Shown here piece after piece: positions 36,150 through 54,378 of a stretch of 64,000 bases of DNA. This stretch comes from Capitella teleta (Eukaryota > Annelida > Polychaeta > Capitellidae): contig KB311078.1 in assembly GCA_000328365.1 (NCBI GenBank), positions 2,774 through 66,773 of the forward strand. Direction: 5' to 3'. The notes under the pieces were generated by a model. The model was not told the DNA's origin. It saw only the letters and a list, made by a program, of their open reading frames with translations, and ran no database searches. Made by a program: the position numbers and the translations under genes. Every line of letters starts with the position of its first letter. The stretch's first letter is position 1.

Positions 36150-39100
36150 TAGCAGCTCACCGATTACAAGACAAAATGTCAACAAACAAAACTATTCAAT
36201 GAGAATATAGAGAAGTGTACAAATGCGTGAGCATACTTTATTTGTTGAAGCAAATTTCTCCAAATGTTTATAATATTAATAGCACATAATAAAATAAACA
36301 AAATTATTGTATGACAATTCGGCTAATGACGAGATTCGGTTGAGTTACAATTGTTTTAAATCCTATTTATAAATCCTCACAGCACTGCTTCTCGAAAGGA
36401 AAACAAAAACAGAACAAGTTATTCAAATTAATGAATTATTTTCGAAGTTGTTTGGAGCGGTAAGTGGCAACCCAAAACAATCATATTGTGAGATAATGTT
36501 GAAAAAACAACGATCTTCCGGAAGGTAGAAATAAAAATAAAAATAGGTGTCATAGCACAAAATTTTTTGCAAATTTTGTGCTATTTGTATTTTTCTTAAG
36601 TGAGTTCGACATCTTTTATTTTCGCGTTTAGAAGTTCATTGTAAATTATTACGATAATTAAACATAAAATAAATAACATCACTGGAAAGCGAAGGCCATC
36701 CCCTACAAATTGGTATGAATTAGACGTTTGTGCGGGAAGCAGTTGCCGAGATATGAAGAAAAACGTAACAACGTAACGCATGCGTAATTTCCACGTCGAT
36801 CAGTCCTGAATAGGATGATGAAATGGAGCGTTCTAATATTGGTCAGGAAACGTCTGACGTCAGATGCGGAACTTTTCATGTAAAATCGCTGCACGACGCT
36901 AAAATTATCGGGTTTTGACAATTCCAAGACTGAACATATATTGATACATGGTACCAGGAATCCAAAACTGCATTTCACACCCTGACGCGTCCGTGGCCCT
37001 TTAAACGTCTTTATGAGGTTCTAATGATCAATGTTCGCTAGATTTCAAACGCAAAAAAACTTGTGAGTTATAAAAATATGTTATATAACTATAATAAATT
37101 ATAAGTATAATTTTCGAATGATGACACAAATCATCACAGTACATACTAGAATACTGCCCGCCAAAATTTAATATGGAATAATCATAACGTAACCCATGAC
37201 GCTGCATATTAGGTGCACGATTTTGTCACGTGGTTCTAATATTGGCGGAGAGCCAAGAGTCGGCTGTTCTGTCTGCTTTTTTCACACCCCGTTAAGGATA
37301 ATAGTCTGTGAATCACTCAATCAACAAATAAAGGGCAACGTCATCACGATCTTTTGACCTTAAGGCAATATGACCAACTACGACATACCTAATCCGAGTT
37401 GACCAATACCATAAATGCCTCTGATTGCGAAGCCTGTGAGGTTGTAGCCAAAAGCCAAAAGCCAGTTTTACAAGTACATCTTAACATAAACCCAGACTGA
37501 AATGATTTTCGCTCAGCCACGCGTTGCAGGCGCTGTACACGTGATAGACCACGTGGTCACCGGAAGTAAACATTGTAAAATATAAACATTGGGGAGACTG
37601 AGGCGATAAGACCATTGCCCCCATTTATTGATTATCACCATTGCCTGATCGCACAGCATCGATTTCTGATTAGTGCGGCAGCCATAATAAGCCTGTCGTG
37701 GCGAATAACGTTGTTGGTAAACAAAAGAAAATATACGTCTGGCTCTGGGTCGCTTAATCTCAACCATCCGGCTTAACAAAAAATATGAAAGGTTGCACTT
37801 GATGACTGCCGCTTTATTATCTATAATATTATAAGAGGGCACGTTTTATCTTATATTTGCACAACCGTGTTCGAGAACCGTTTATGAGTTCTTGCACGCG
37901 CAGTTAACTGTTTGTTTTTAAGCACTAGATTCTTCATGGATTTTTAATACTACTGGTATATACATAAATAACAACAAATCAACAATCTGTCAACCTTAGA
38001 TTAGCCTCCGTGTTTTTAAAGTTTATATAACCAGGCTTATAAGTGGCTTGATCCAAAGGCCGGATCAAATATGTTGTTGCTAAGGAAAATAGAAACATTT
38101 CTGGATAATGTTTTGAAGACAATTTATTCACAGATTGAATCATGCAACATGATTCATATTAAAAATGAACAAACAAAAATGGGGGCCACTATATAGTGAA
38201 TGAAAATTCCACGGTATCAAACATCAATCACACGGCACCTTACATGGCATTATTATGACTTTCACACATATACACACACGCAAAGTATCTTCTTTCTGTC
38301 TGTATTTATTCAGTATAATTCATATCAACAGAGTTAAAAATGTAAAAAACTTGCTAATATGAGGCTGGTGTTTTTCCCTCCTGATTATAACCATATACAA
38401 GGGTAGGAAAATAGCACACACAGGAATTAAAATTAAAATGCATGACTTGGAAACAGAAAAGAAATTTGTTAAAAAATAATATATGCAAGAATGACTTTCA
38501 ATATGAGAGAAAGATTTCTTTTTACACCAAAAAAAACAAACACAAAAAAACCATGGAAATGAAAGCTTCCAGCAAACACTATTTCTATAACAAACAGATA
38601 TCTCTGGCTAAATTGAATCAGAGAAAATGGAGGAAGAGAACAGAGAGAGATTTCAATATTAAAAGTCTATCTACAATATTGTGATATGATGTGTACAAAG
38701 AGGAGAATGAACAAACCATGTATTATAATAATATGCACCAGCAGAAAATTGACGGCTAGTTTTGTATTTGTTTTCAATCCCTGCATGATTCTAGATAATG
38801 AGCATCAATTAGTGTAATTACCCAAAGTTCAAAAGAGGTGATAAGGCAGGAGAATGGAGGAGAAAGCAACCCGCGTAAGAAAAACTGATGTCACCCCAAA
38901 TGAGAGACAATTATGAAGATCACAATTTAGACCCCCCAAAAAAAAAAAAATGACCATTCAAGAGCAGTATAAAGAAAAGGAAAAAACTCCCCACAGAACA
39001 GAGGAGCTAACATTTTCCTTTTACTAAAGAGATAACTTTAAAACTGTGTACATATTTTTGTTTATACACAGAGGAGAGAGGGTGCGAACAAACAGCCAGT

Positions 39101-39431
39101 GACTCTAATTATCACCAAGACAAAGAACTCAAAAGCGGGGAAGAGTGAGCCAACTGGCAATCGATAGGGAATTTTTCTTTTAATTACCAGGAATAAGGAA
39201 ATAATAAAAATTGAAAGAATAATCCAAACTTTTGATCAACAAGAATTTCAAGATTTTTTTTCTTCTGCTGAGCTGCTGCCAAGAACTATATCACCCCCTC
39301 GTGCTGATAATAATAGAATAATAATAATAATAATAATTGTGCGGAAAAACCACCAGCACAGCTTCCTTATCTTAGCCGAGGGAGGGGCGGCCAGCGGCAC
39401 TCATAAAAGTCTATTGAAGCGGGTGCTGTGC
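36150..39431. other. Gene-poor region downstream of UBALD, including its likely 3' UTR
   Basis: No exons recognised. A 14-bp-arm hairpin lies at 36552–36584. A CCCTTTAA motif at about 36996 resembles the end of the TTAA-type MITE, but its partner was not found. From about 38440 to 39400 the plus strand is A-rich, consistent with a long U-rich 3' UTR of the minus-strand UBALD gene. An AAT microsatellite lies near 39310–39336. Confidence 0.4.
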
Positions 39432-44426
<4,995 letters not shown>

Positions 44427-47400
44427 ATGGGGAACTTCATAAGCCGAAGAAACAGTGGTGTTGAGCAAGTGGACTTCTCCAACACGAATGCCTACAGATA
44501 CCCTCCGAAATCCGGTAGGTGTTTCGTCCACTTAACTATAAATTACATTATAATTTTAATATATTATATAATCATTTAATATTAATAATAATTATAATCC
44601 TAACAGGTTAACTTATTATCTCGTTCCAAGACTCTGTAATTTAGTAGAAGTAGTAGTCTATATTAATAATAGTTGATAATAATCCCCACAGATTATGGCT
44701 CTGGAGTTACTTATTACTTAACAAAAGTCAAAAATCACTAAAATGAACGAGAAGTAAAGTAAAATATATAATTCTCTTATAAAACTGGTCAGGTTACTAG
44801 GTAAAGTAGGTTAGTATAACCAATCATGGTAGCAGTGTAAATCTGCTGTTAGCGCTACCTTGTTTTATAAGAGCAGGCACTGTTATTGTCCCTAGCTTCC
44901 CAAGCAAGAGCATAGTGAACACAAGACACAAACACTACAGTTAGCTTGTAGAGACTCAAAAAACAGGTATTTTGCTAATGTAGGTCGATGTGCACTTGTC
45001 TTCATCAGGTCTTAGACAATTTTCGGGCAGCATGATTCTGAAGTCTACGAAGTGGTTTCATAACTCAAATAGCGTAGTGTAAAAAGCGTCCAGAAGTGCG
45101 TTAATATAGTCCTGTCTTGACTTTTAAAGAATCAGTTGCGTTAATGGCTTTGGCAGTAGTATTGTTGTTTAAATTTCTTCTGATGTAGTTTATCTTTCTC
45201 AGATGGTAATATGTGGGTTTCACTGTATTTCCAACTTGTTTTCTGAAATTCATTTCTCCATGGAAATAGTTTCCCAAAAGTAATCCTAAATTCTTAACAC
45301 ATGTTGATAACTTGATGGTGTGGCCTGCTCTTAGTACCTGAACTGTGAGGAGCTAGATCACAGTCAAAAAGACTATGATCTCATTGATGCAAGGCACAAT
45401 TGTTCTCATCATTAATCATTGAATCTTATTATTAAACATCTCAAACCTACCGGTAATTAACTAAATGACCACTGATCAAATCATTGCTGATCAGTTATTT
45501 CAGTGCCGTTTCACTGAAGCGATTGCAGATTTTTCTTCCAAGTTCTAATTGTGATGAAATATTCCTTTCTTTTCCAGGCACATATTTTGGAACCCATTAC
45601 ATTATGGGTGGAGAGCGTTTTGAAACAACTCAGCCAGAAGCATATCTGTTTGGAGAAAATCAGGATCTAAACTTCCTTGGCAACAAACCTGTACCGGTAG
45701 TTAACGCCTTTCGTTTGCTCGTAGCATGAATAATTTATTTTCCTTGTAACAGTTTCCATACCCAGCGCCGCAGACGAATGAACCAACCAAAACCTTGAAG
45801 AGTTTAGTGAACATTCGTCGAGATTCAGTTCGATTTGTCAAGTACGTTATTTAGCATGTATTCTCTTATTTATCTCTTTGTTATAATTACCCCAATTTAC
45901 AGAGCCACAGAAGAGGGCGCAAAGCAGAATAACTCGAATAACGCCTCCACTGATGCTACTCCAACCCCTCCACCGACCAAGTACAACATAGAATTCACGT
46001 TTGATTCAGATGTTCGCTGCGCCATCACTATATATTACTTTGCACGGGAAGAAATTGAAAGCAAGAAGCTGGTGTAAGTCTTCCTCTCTGATCCTCAAAT
46101 CGTCTCTTACTGGCTTGTAATAGATACCACCCTCGTGACCCCGCCATGAACTCTGAGACATTTCGCTACAAACAAGGAGCTAACCAGACATTTAACCAAT
46201 CCACGCATGTCGTTGATCCTAGTCAGTATCCTGAGGAAGAGGTATTTCAACGACTATTTAATTGTTTAATTTTTCTCTCATTTTTATTTATTTTTCTTTA
46301 TTCAGTGGCAATTTAACCCGGATAAGGATATATTTCCGGTGGCTATCCACTGCGTTGTTGAAGATGAAGGTAAAATTCACGATCAACAAGGCATAAAAAT
46401 AACGCTTCTGTTTCGTAGATCACGTTGGTCATTCACAAGTTACCATGGCGATTGTCGAGAAAACCAGCGAGGGTGGCTACACTCTGAAACCGCTCAAGCA
46501 GAAGCAGATGGTTGACGGTTTGTGTTACCTCCTTCAAGAGATCTACGGCATCGAGAACAAAAGCAGCAACAGAGCCAAGGTCCGCTTAGAATCTGAATTC
46601 TCTTGTAATCTCTTGAGTGTTTGCTGCGCAGGATGAGGACGTGGATGACAGTGGTTCTGAATGCGTCATTTGCATGAGTGAAATGAGAGACACCATCATT
46701 TTATCCTGTCGCCATCTCTGCTTGTGTAATGTCTGTGCTGACAGCCTGCGCTACCAAGCCAACAACTGCCCGATCTGCCGAGCCCCGTTTCGCGCCCTCC
46801 TGCAGATCCGAGCGATGAAGAAGAAGCCCACAAACATCGCTCTTCCCTCTTCCCCCTCTGCTCAGGTAATCAATCTCTTAATTCTATGACATTCTTAGTT
46901 TTTTGTCCTGACAGGGAGACGCAGGGGAGAATCCGCTGAGTCAGGACGGCATCCCTCCCGGATACGAAGCAGTGGCGTTGATTGAGGCTTTGAACGGATC
47001 CTGTGCCCCACCCCCCTCGCTTGCTCCTCTCTCCATGCACCCAGATGGTCAGTTGGTGCTCCTCATGCTCTGGCATTATCTTTATATTCCTCGTGTTTCC
47101 ATGCTGCGTGGGGGGGGTTAATAATAGGGGAAAACCCAGGCTTAGATAGATTGTTGGCTGGTAAGTTTTGTTTTTATCATTTTTTGTCTTGCGTCATTGC
47201 TGAGTGAGTCGGTGTTTTTGTCTTCTGTTGTTTATAAATTATGAGTTTTTCGTCCGAGCAAACTTATCTGCTCGTCAAATTTAAAAACGACAGGCCTCCT
47301 ATCTTGACTTTGCCCCACAAGGCTTGTCAACCACGCGAAATAAATGCCTTTTGTTTTTCTGCTTTTCAAATTTCACTGTTTTGATTATACTTTTGAAGTT

Positions 47401-49635
47401 GTTGTGCTTTTGCAAAAAAATATTTCTCTCAGTTACTTTTAATTTATGTGTTTTTAATTTTAGGCAATAGTACGTTGAGAAGTAACGCTTCCAGTTTACC
47501 CACTTCTCCCGATGAGAGCCCCATCATGAAACAGCGCAAAATTAAAAGGTAATTTGACCTACTTCTGGCAGTAGAGAATTTTATTATAAAATATCACTTC
47601 ATATAAACTCATAAAAAAAATTCAATATCCAATCTTATAAATTGATCAATTGAAATTGTTTTTTTTTGATGACTTGTTGAAATGACCATGGAATTTTGCA
47701 GACATCCCTCTCAAAACAGCGTGCGTAGTCATCGCTCAGTAGGCAGTCAGTCTGAGAGTATTTCCGCTGAAGCAGGCGCAGTAGGAGGAGATGACTTGAG
47801 CAACAGGGCAGCCACGCCCGTGGTCTGCATGACGGGTCAGGCTCCCGACCCCACAAAGAGCCCCTCGCATCCGGTCAAGGTCCCTCAAGTCAGGTTAGTC
47901 ACCTTGAAGAGAATCGTCTCCCTCTGAGCGGTTTGCTCTTCAGATATCTTTCCCCGAAGAAAGGAAGCAACACCGATTCAGTTGAAATCATTGATGAACT
48001 TCAAGCAAATGATGAGGTAGGTGTTGTTCAAGTTGTTGCTTTTGTTTTCAAATCTCCTGATTCTGCAGTCAAATTTTTTAAAGATTATTTTGCTCGGTGG
48101 TTAATGCCTTGTGGACTCACCGTATAGTCTTGGTTACATGCTCAGTGCGTTAAGGCTGCGAGCATGTCAGTTTCACTTAACAGAGAAGCGTGCTCCGGAA
48201 ACATCCCTTGTAAACCAGCGGCCAACTTTTATGTAATGCTTGGAACAACAGTCTGCATAGCCAGAAGAACATGGCGTCAGTGCAATAAAAGATACCTTAC
48301 TCAATGCTTGGTATTCTGTATTCAGCATTATATGGTGACATCAGCCATACATAGCTCATAAGAGTTGACCTACATAATGTGCTCTGTGTGGCTACTAATT
48401 TATTTAATGTTCATCTATAGAGATCATTTGTAGTTCAGCCTCTCAAGTCTTAGTTTGCACATTTCCCAAGCATGGTTATAAGGTGGTTATTGTTGTTCAT
48501 TGCATCTTTTCATCTTTTGAGCTTTTAATCTTTGCTCATGCAGTTGGGAGAAGAAAAAAAAATCACTGATAAGAATTCATCTTGTGATGAAATTGATAAA
48601 CAGTGAGCTGTATGTGTATAACATGCCTTAAATTATAACTTCTTCTGAATATGAGCAAAACAACTTGTCCAGAACTGATATTGCCGACAGTCTCAAGCAG
48701 TCAAGCTAGCTCTGTGTTTTAACAATTAAAAATTGTCAATACTCACATTATTAGTCACATACATAAAACATGATTTTCATTGTGATTTTTATTATGATTT
48801 CAAATCTGTTAGTTTCCTTCTTTGTTGCTCCTCTAAATGAACTTTAAAAATTTTCCTGTTCACATCTCTGACTGATTTCTTGGTGTTTTTTCTTCTTTCT
48901 AAGAAATATGAATCAAGCTCGCTGCCTCCCATTGAGGATTCTGAGGAAACAGAGGATGCGACTTGTACGTCAAGACAGAGCAGCAGTCCTCCTTCATGCG
49001 CTGATGATGATGAAGAGATCCCTGAAGGTATTTGAAACCTCATGGTGCACATGAATTGGATGCAATTCTATGAAATATGGATGCTAAATTGTAAAGATAG
49101 CAAGTTTTGAGAAAAGATGTATGAAGGAGGGCTCAGATGTAAGGAGCTTCAGGCTAGTCAGGTATTTCGCGTTGTAAGAGAAGCTTAATTTTTATTCAAA
49201 ATAGGAATCCTCAAGTAAAAAATTCTCCCAAGCTTTATCCATCACATCATTGCCTTACCTGAAGAACACGAGTGAATCGGACAACATTTTCCCCTTGAGG
49301 CTCATTACTTGTGGACCCTCCCTCGTAATAAGTAATGCACAGTCAGTCTGTCGAGCATCTGTTCAAACTCGTTCAGAAATATGTTGTGACTGCTCTACTG
49401 CGATGAATCATGCGTGAAAATTGTTTTTATTTGGCTTCAAATACGTCATGCCAGTTAATTGTGTCCATTGCCTATTATCACTCTTGCTACGAGGCATTTT
49501 TAGCTATCAGTTGCTAGCGTAATGTGTTATCACTGCTCGAAATGTGCGAACCTGTGATTTCTGCTTAAATCAAATCAAAAGCCATTTTCTTTTCTTTTCT
49601 CCTCAGAAATCGAAGTTGAGGAGGACGATGAGTGA
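44427..49635 (+). CDS. MGRN1/RNF157: E3 ubiquitin ligase of the MGRN1/RNF157 (mahogunin) family
   Basis: RING-type E3 ligase acting in endosomal trafficking and receptor turnover in vertebrates. Fourteen coding exons: 44427–44514, 45578–45696, 45753–45841, 45903–46073, 46124–46241, 46306–46369, 46419–46579, 46632–46865, 46915–47047, 47464–47548, 47702–47893, 47944–48016, 48904–49027, 49607–49635. The sum is 560 codons (559 aa; human MGRN1 is about 550). MGNFISRR is an N-myristoylation-type start (human MGSILSRR). The family domain includes AYRYPPKSG, YLFGENQDLNFLGNKPV, LKPLKQKQMV and YLLQEIYGIENK. The C3HC4 RING follows: CVIC, CRHLCLCNVC, YQANNCPIC, then the invariant FRALLQIRA. Then IPPGYEAVALIEALNG, and an acidic, Ser-rich tail. 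Most introns are 49–62 nt; introns 1, 9 and 12 are long. It is the single invertebrate counterpart of the two vertebrate paralogues. Confidence 0.96.
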
Positions 49636-49650
49636 CCTTTCCGCACCCAG

Positions 49651-49895
49651 CTGCCCACACCGCTGTCCTCTATGACTCACAAATGGACCAGGGAGACCAG
49701 GACGAGGAAGACGAAGACGAGGCCACGATCCCACGCCTCCTGGACCCCCTCTCTCTCCCGGGTACACCAGCCGGCACCGGAGGGGGAGACGGCTCCAGCT
49801 ACAGTAGCACCAACAGCAGCCACGGCTTACTCTCACAGTCACACTCCACACGAGGCGAACGTCCTCCTTCGGATAGTGCTGAGGAAACTCCTTGA
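49651..49895 (+). CDS. MGRN1/RNF157: Alternative last coding exon segment of MGRN1/RNF157 (second acceptor)
   Basis: A second acceptor 'ccgcacccag' ends at 49650, 44 nt after the first one. Joining exon 13 (ends phase 1 at 49027) to 49651 continues in a frame open to a stop at 49893–49895. It adds 82 residues, giving a 631-aa isoform in place of the 9-residue EIEVEEDDE ending. The segment reads AAHTAVLYDSQMDQGDQDEE, then an acidic run, then PRLLDPLSLPGTPAGTGGGD and a Ser-rich stretch ending SAEETP. Its composition looks coding and suits the tail of this family. With the first acceptor the same DNA is 3' UTR. Confidence 0.6.
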
Positions 49896-51402
49896 GGAAA
49901 CTTTTAATGAGATTTCACTGCCGGGCAGTTGGCATAAAAGGCGGGTGTGGAACGTGATCAGAAAAGGCTTATTTCTATGATTTTATTCTATACCTAAAGC
50001 AGAGCTTGGTTCATCTATGTTAAATTTTTTACAGATTTTTCTCTTTTTTTTTTTTCCCTTCTGATCTGCAGAATTATGTATTACAACTGTGTTACATAGT
50101 TTATACTTGTCACTAAATCTGTATAGTTTATACAGTTGAACATTTTTTATACCAAAAATTCCTTTCTTTATTGTAAAGGTGGCTGTGTGACTATAAAGGA
50201 ATCGACACCACTGTATAATTCAATGTTGGATGCTTTATTGTTTGTTTAATGGAGTTATTTATTCTTTGTTTGATTGAAATATGTTTGTCCTTGAATGGAC
50301 GACACCTTCTGAATGCAAAATTACGAAATTAATCATGTTATTCTGCACACATTTCAACATTAATGTTGTTTGAATGTCAAATGATTGATATTAAATATCT
50401 TGTTATATATGAGAGCAATTTTCATTTTTATGATTATGTGAATTTCTTCTTAATGGATTTTATTATAAACACTCGATCATTTGACTAAGGAGACGTTTTG
50501 GCTGAGATCAACTTGCTTTTGTACAACTTACAGGATACATCTCCCAATTCCATATCAGGCAAGAGTGGATGCTGAATATCTTGGTATACAAGATCGGATA
50601 TTGCATGTACATCATGGGACATTTTTGAAATATCCGTAGCTACTTTCTGTCATAAAACACATAAGAATAGAATGATTTGCTGATATCATTCTGCATTCAT
50701 GTTATCACTTATTATGCAACCCTGGAAAGTGAGACATTTATTCAACGTGGCCGGCAACGCTTCTTTTGCAGGCGACACTTCGATACTTTGAAGCAATACT
50801 TTGCCTTCGCATATCAAACATCAGAAATATCTTCTGAACACTCAAGATACTTATTTGTCCATTGCATTAAAACGAAATGACACTGGTTAAATAAGTTACA
50901 AGCAATTAAAATCCTGTTCCCTGATATGACATTTGCGATCATAACGTACCTCGTAATCATACGAGATAGGAGAGAGCAAGTATGAGCCGTTGAGCTGATT
51001 ACGTACGGAAACGTACCGTCACTCGCGTTTATTGTTTTGGTAATTCTTGGGGGGAAAACCCTATTTTTCTGTTTTTCTCTATCGAAGAATGAAATTGACA
51101 CGCATGTCGATTTCGAAGCCGCCACAATCCGAAACTGGAACCATTTTAACCACATTTGTATTGATAATAAATAGATAATTCCGCATATTATTTTCATGAT
51201 AGACGAAATTAGGTAAATTATTAGTTTTTGTTTTGGTTTTTTTTCTTTTGCTGGTCAGTAAACAGGACGGTTCATAAATCTGTTAACAATTTGATTACAT
51301 TTCATTGTTTGATTACATCACATTTCCTTTAAGCCTAAATTATTAAGAAAATGCTATTCTCTCTTTAACCGCGCTATGTACATGTACCGCAAAATGATAA
51401 GC
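49896..51402. other. MGRN1/RNF157 3' UTR and intergenic DNA
   Basis: AT-rich, no exons. T-rich runs near 50042–50057 and attaaa/aataaa-like motifs (for example near 50390) are compatible with a 3' UTR of up to about 0.5 kb. Confidence 0.4.
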
Positions 51403-51924
51403 ATGTATAGTGAGCGTGTGTGCCTGATGGGGTTTTACGGCTCCACCCAACCCATTCGGGTGATACGGGCGCCAGAACAGAGGGCCCGGGACCGGGGTTT
51501 CCCCCTACTCTTATCGATAAATCCCAAGGGTTCTTTATCCTGCATACCACCATATAGACAGCAGTACACAGCGCCCAGGCTTGTTACGCAGTTGGGCAGC
51601 ACTGCAGAGTCACCGAAGAATTACAATTATAACGGATTACACCCCATCGCGGCCCGTTTTTATACATGCATATTGCATAGGAAGATCGGGAGCCGTTAGC
51701 TAGCAGGTCCCGACGACACACGTGTGCCTGTGTGGCGGTCGGATACCGTTAGCGAAACGGGTGCAGATATACGTCTGTTTCGTTTCTCTAACGGTACAGA
51801 TATGAGAATCGGGTGAATTACAATAATAATTCACAATCATAACACTCGTGGCCTGATCGGGTCTCGAACCCGAGTCAGTCGGTTAAACCGATTGAGCTAT
51901 TCGGTGCCCCTAATGTATAGTGAG
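51403..51924 (-). mobile_element. tRNA-derived SINE with 12-bp target-site duplication
   Basis: The element (51415–51912, 498 bp) is flanked by identical ATGTATAGTGAG copies at 51403–51414 and 51913–51924. The minus strand starts GGGGCACCGAATAGCTCAAT. It has a polymerase III A box TAGCTCAATCGG (complement of 51888–51899) and B box GGTTCGAGACC (complement of 51860–51870). Only about 17 nt separate the boxes, fewer than in a normal tRNA, so this is a tRNA-derived head and not a tRNA gene. The body is unrelated sequence ending near TAAAACCCCATCAGGCAC. A perfect target duplication points to fairly recent insertion. Confidence 0.8.
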
Positions 51925-52309
51925 AGGATTCGTTCATTAACCAGTATACGTAACTTTTATTTTGTCATTTTATCGCGAATATCCCCGAAATACCGAATTG
52001 ACATCGTCGCGTCGTTGCTCGCATTCGGGATTCAGCTTAAATTTGAACTGTTAAAGCTGTATATAAAAAACATGCATGGACAATAGTGCTATTGCTAAAT
52101 GTGCGCCTTCAAATGAAAACATTTCTAATGTTATTTGCACAATTAATAAATAAGCATAGAATCTTAATTTTTGTTTAGGACGTGAAAAACAACGAATTCT
52201 GGATGTTTATCTACCACAGAGAATTTATCATTTCAACAATTTACTATGCGATCAGCATCTCTTCTGTGTGCCCGTGAGAGCGTTTGATGCAAAGCTATAT
52301 ATTTTAAAG

Positions 52310-54337
52310 TGAACAACCTTTGATAATTGTGACCCAAACGGGTAATATTGGCCATTGTCAAGCATGGTGAAGCAACGATATTTATAATTTATATCGTGTG
52401 AGCTGTAGAGCGATCTGGACTTCCCTATCAACGATATTTCATTTTGTCGAAATGACTGATGGTAAATAATCCTTTTATCAGTTCGTGTTTCTCGACGGAC
52501 TGTACCAAAGCTTTCTGTGTTCTGGTCGCTACCTTTTTTCTGATGCTCAGGCTGCTCTCCCATCCGACACCCAGGTCATTTTTCTGATCCATCCTCTTTA
52601 GAGCAGTCTGCTGAAGGTACTCAGGGTCCACAGTCCACTCTTTCCGATGGACATGATTGTACATTTTTCGGGAGGAAATTTTAGATACCAGGTGTCTAAC
52701 CACTCCTTCATCCTGGACAAATTCTCTTGCAGGTTTTCTCTGTCGGGTTCGGATTTTATTCGTCTGTAGATCTTCGTGTCGTTGGTTTGCATCATGATGA
52801 TTGACTTTACCGTTTCGAGCAGGTCATTCACGAAAATAAGGAACAGCAGTAGTCCTAAGGTTGATCCCTGGGGGACCCCACTCTGATCGTTTACGTCTGC
52901 CGATGAAATGCCATTCACCACCAATCTTTGGGTTCTGTTTAAGACGAAGTTTGTGATCCATTTTCCGATTTTTTGTGTAATCCTGAATAGGAGGGTAGTT
53001 TAGCCGTTCATGTCAAACCTTTTTTGGAAGTCCCCAAGATAACAAACATCAACAGTATCTGTTTTGAACCAAGAAGCCCAATCATCCAGGATGCACAGGA
53101 GCTGGAGGGTTGTCGATCTCCCTTTACGAAGCTAAACTGGTGCGGATTTAAAGGGAGGGAGAACTGGTTGAAAATGGACTTTGAGTCGTTATTTGATGCA
53201 CCAAAGATGATTCTTATGCCTGGCCCACACAAGGAATATCATCGCTAACGATTTCGCGGGAGATATATTGCTAACTAGGCGTGACGTCAGTCGCTGTGAT
53301 GAAACACCGAGTTCCCCATCTTGTACAATGGGCCTCGTCATATCACCGTGTCCTGCGACTAAACCCCTTAATATTTTTTATTCTCTTTTCGGAAATAGAT
53401 AGAATAATCATTTTGCCACCAGTCAGGCGCAAACAAAAAATATTTTTCGCTATTTTTCTTATTTTAACAAGCGATTTTCTAAGACACCTACCACGTTTCT
53501 CATCCTGAAACAGTAAAAATGTCAGCCAGAGTGCACCACGCATGCGCTTTCGTTTCGTAAACAACAAAGATGTCCTTTTATTGCGAAGATGCTCTGCTCT
53601 GATTGGCTGAAATCGATAGCTTCACGAGGGGAACGGAACCAATCAGCCATCAGCCAAACCAAGCCATCAGCTGACGTTTGCCTCCTATACTTCGCAATGG
53701 AAGCCATTCTCCCATAGGCGTAATGCTAACCCCGATATTCGGAATGCATTATTTCCTTACGCTTGCATCCAGGCAGGGTGTTCTTGGCACGGAATGCTAT
53801 CAATTGGTGCTATGAGTCAATAGAACATCACTTAAAATTTAGTTCCCCATCCCTTTAACAAATCGTTTCGGTCTTGGTGCTCCGTGCTGTAGTCGCGTAT
53901 GAGACTCTCAATGATGTTGCACAGTATACAGGTAAGGCTTATTGGCCTGTAGTTTGCAGCGACTTGTTTGATCCCTTTTTTTTTTTTTTGAAGACAAGGG
54001 TAACATGGCCGTTACGCCATATTTTGGGGAGGGCGCAACTGGTGAGACTTGCTTGGAAGGTCCTTGTCAAGAGATCTGCGATGGTTAGGCCAAGCTCCTT
54101 AAAATACGGGTGCAGCTTGTCCGGGCCTATCGCCTTATTTAGGTTGATTCTACCTAGTCTTTTCAGTACATCTTCCACTCGTGTGAAAATGCTTACAAAG
54201 ATCTTTGATAATGTTTTGACTTTCTGGGCGTCTGATGTTGTGATCCCTCCTGATCGGTCTACTCTATTGTTGTAGAGATCGGGGATCCTTACTTTGATCA
54301 CAGCCTTTGCCTTAGCATAAATTCAGACTTTTCTGTT

Positions 54338-54378
<41 letters not shown>

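Noticed and set aside
51841-51910. A tRNA gene on the minus strand
   Set aside because: A and B boxes are present but too close, there is no anticodon arm, and the segment is the head of a target-duplicated SINE.
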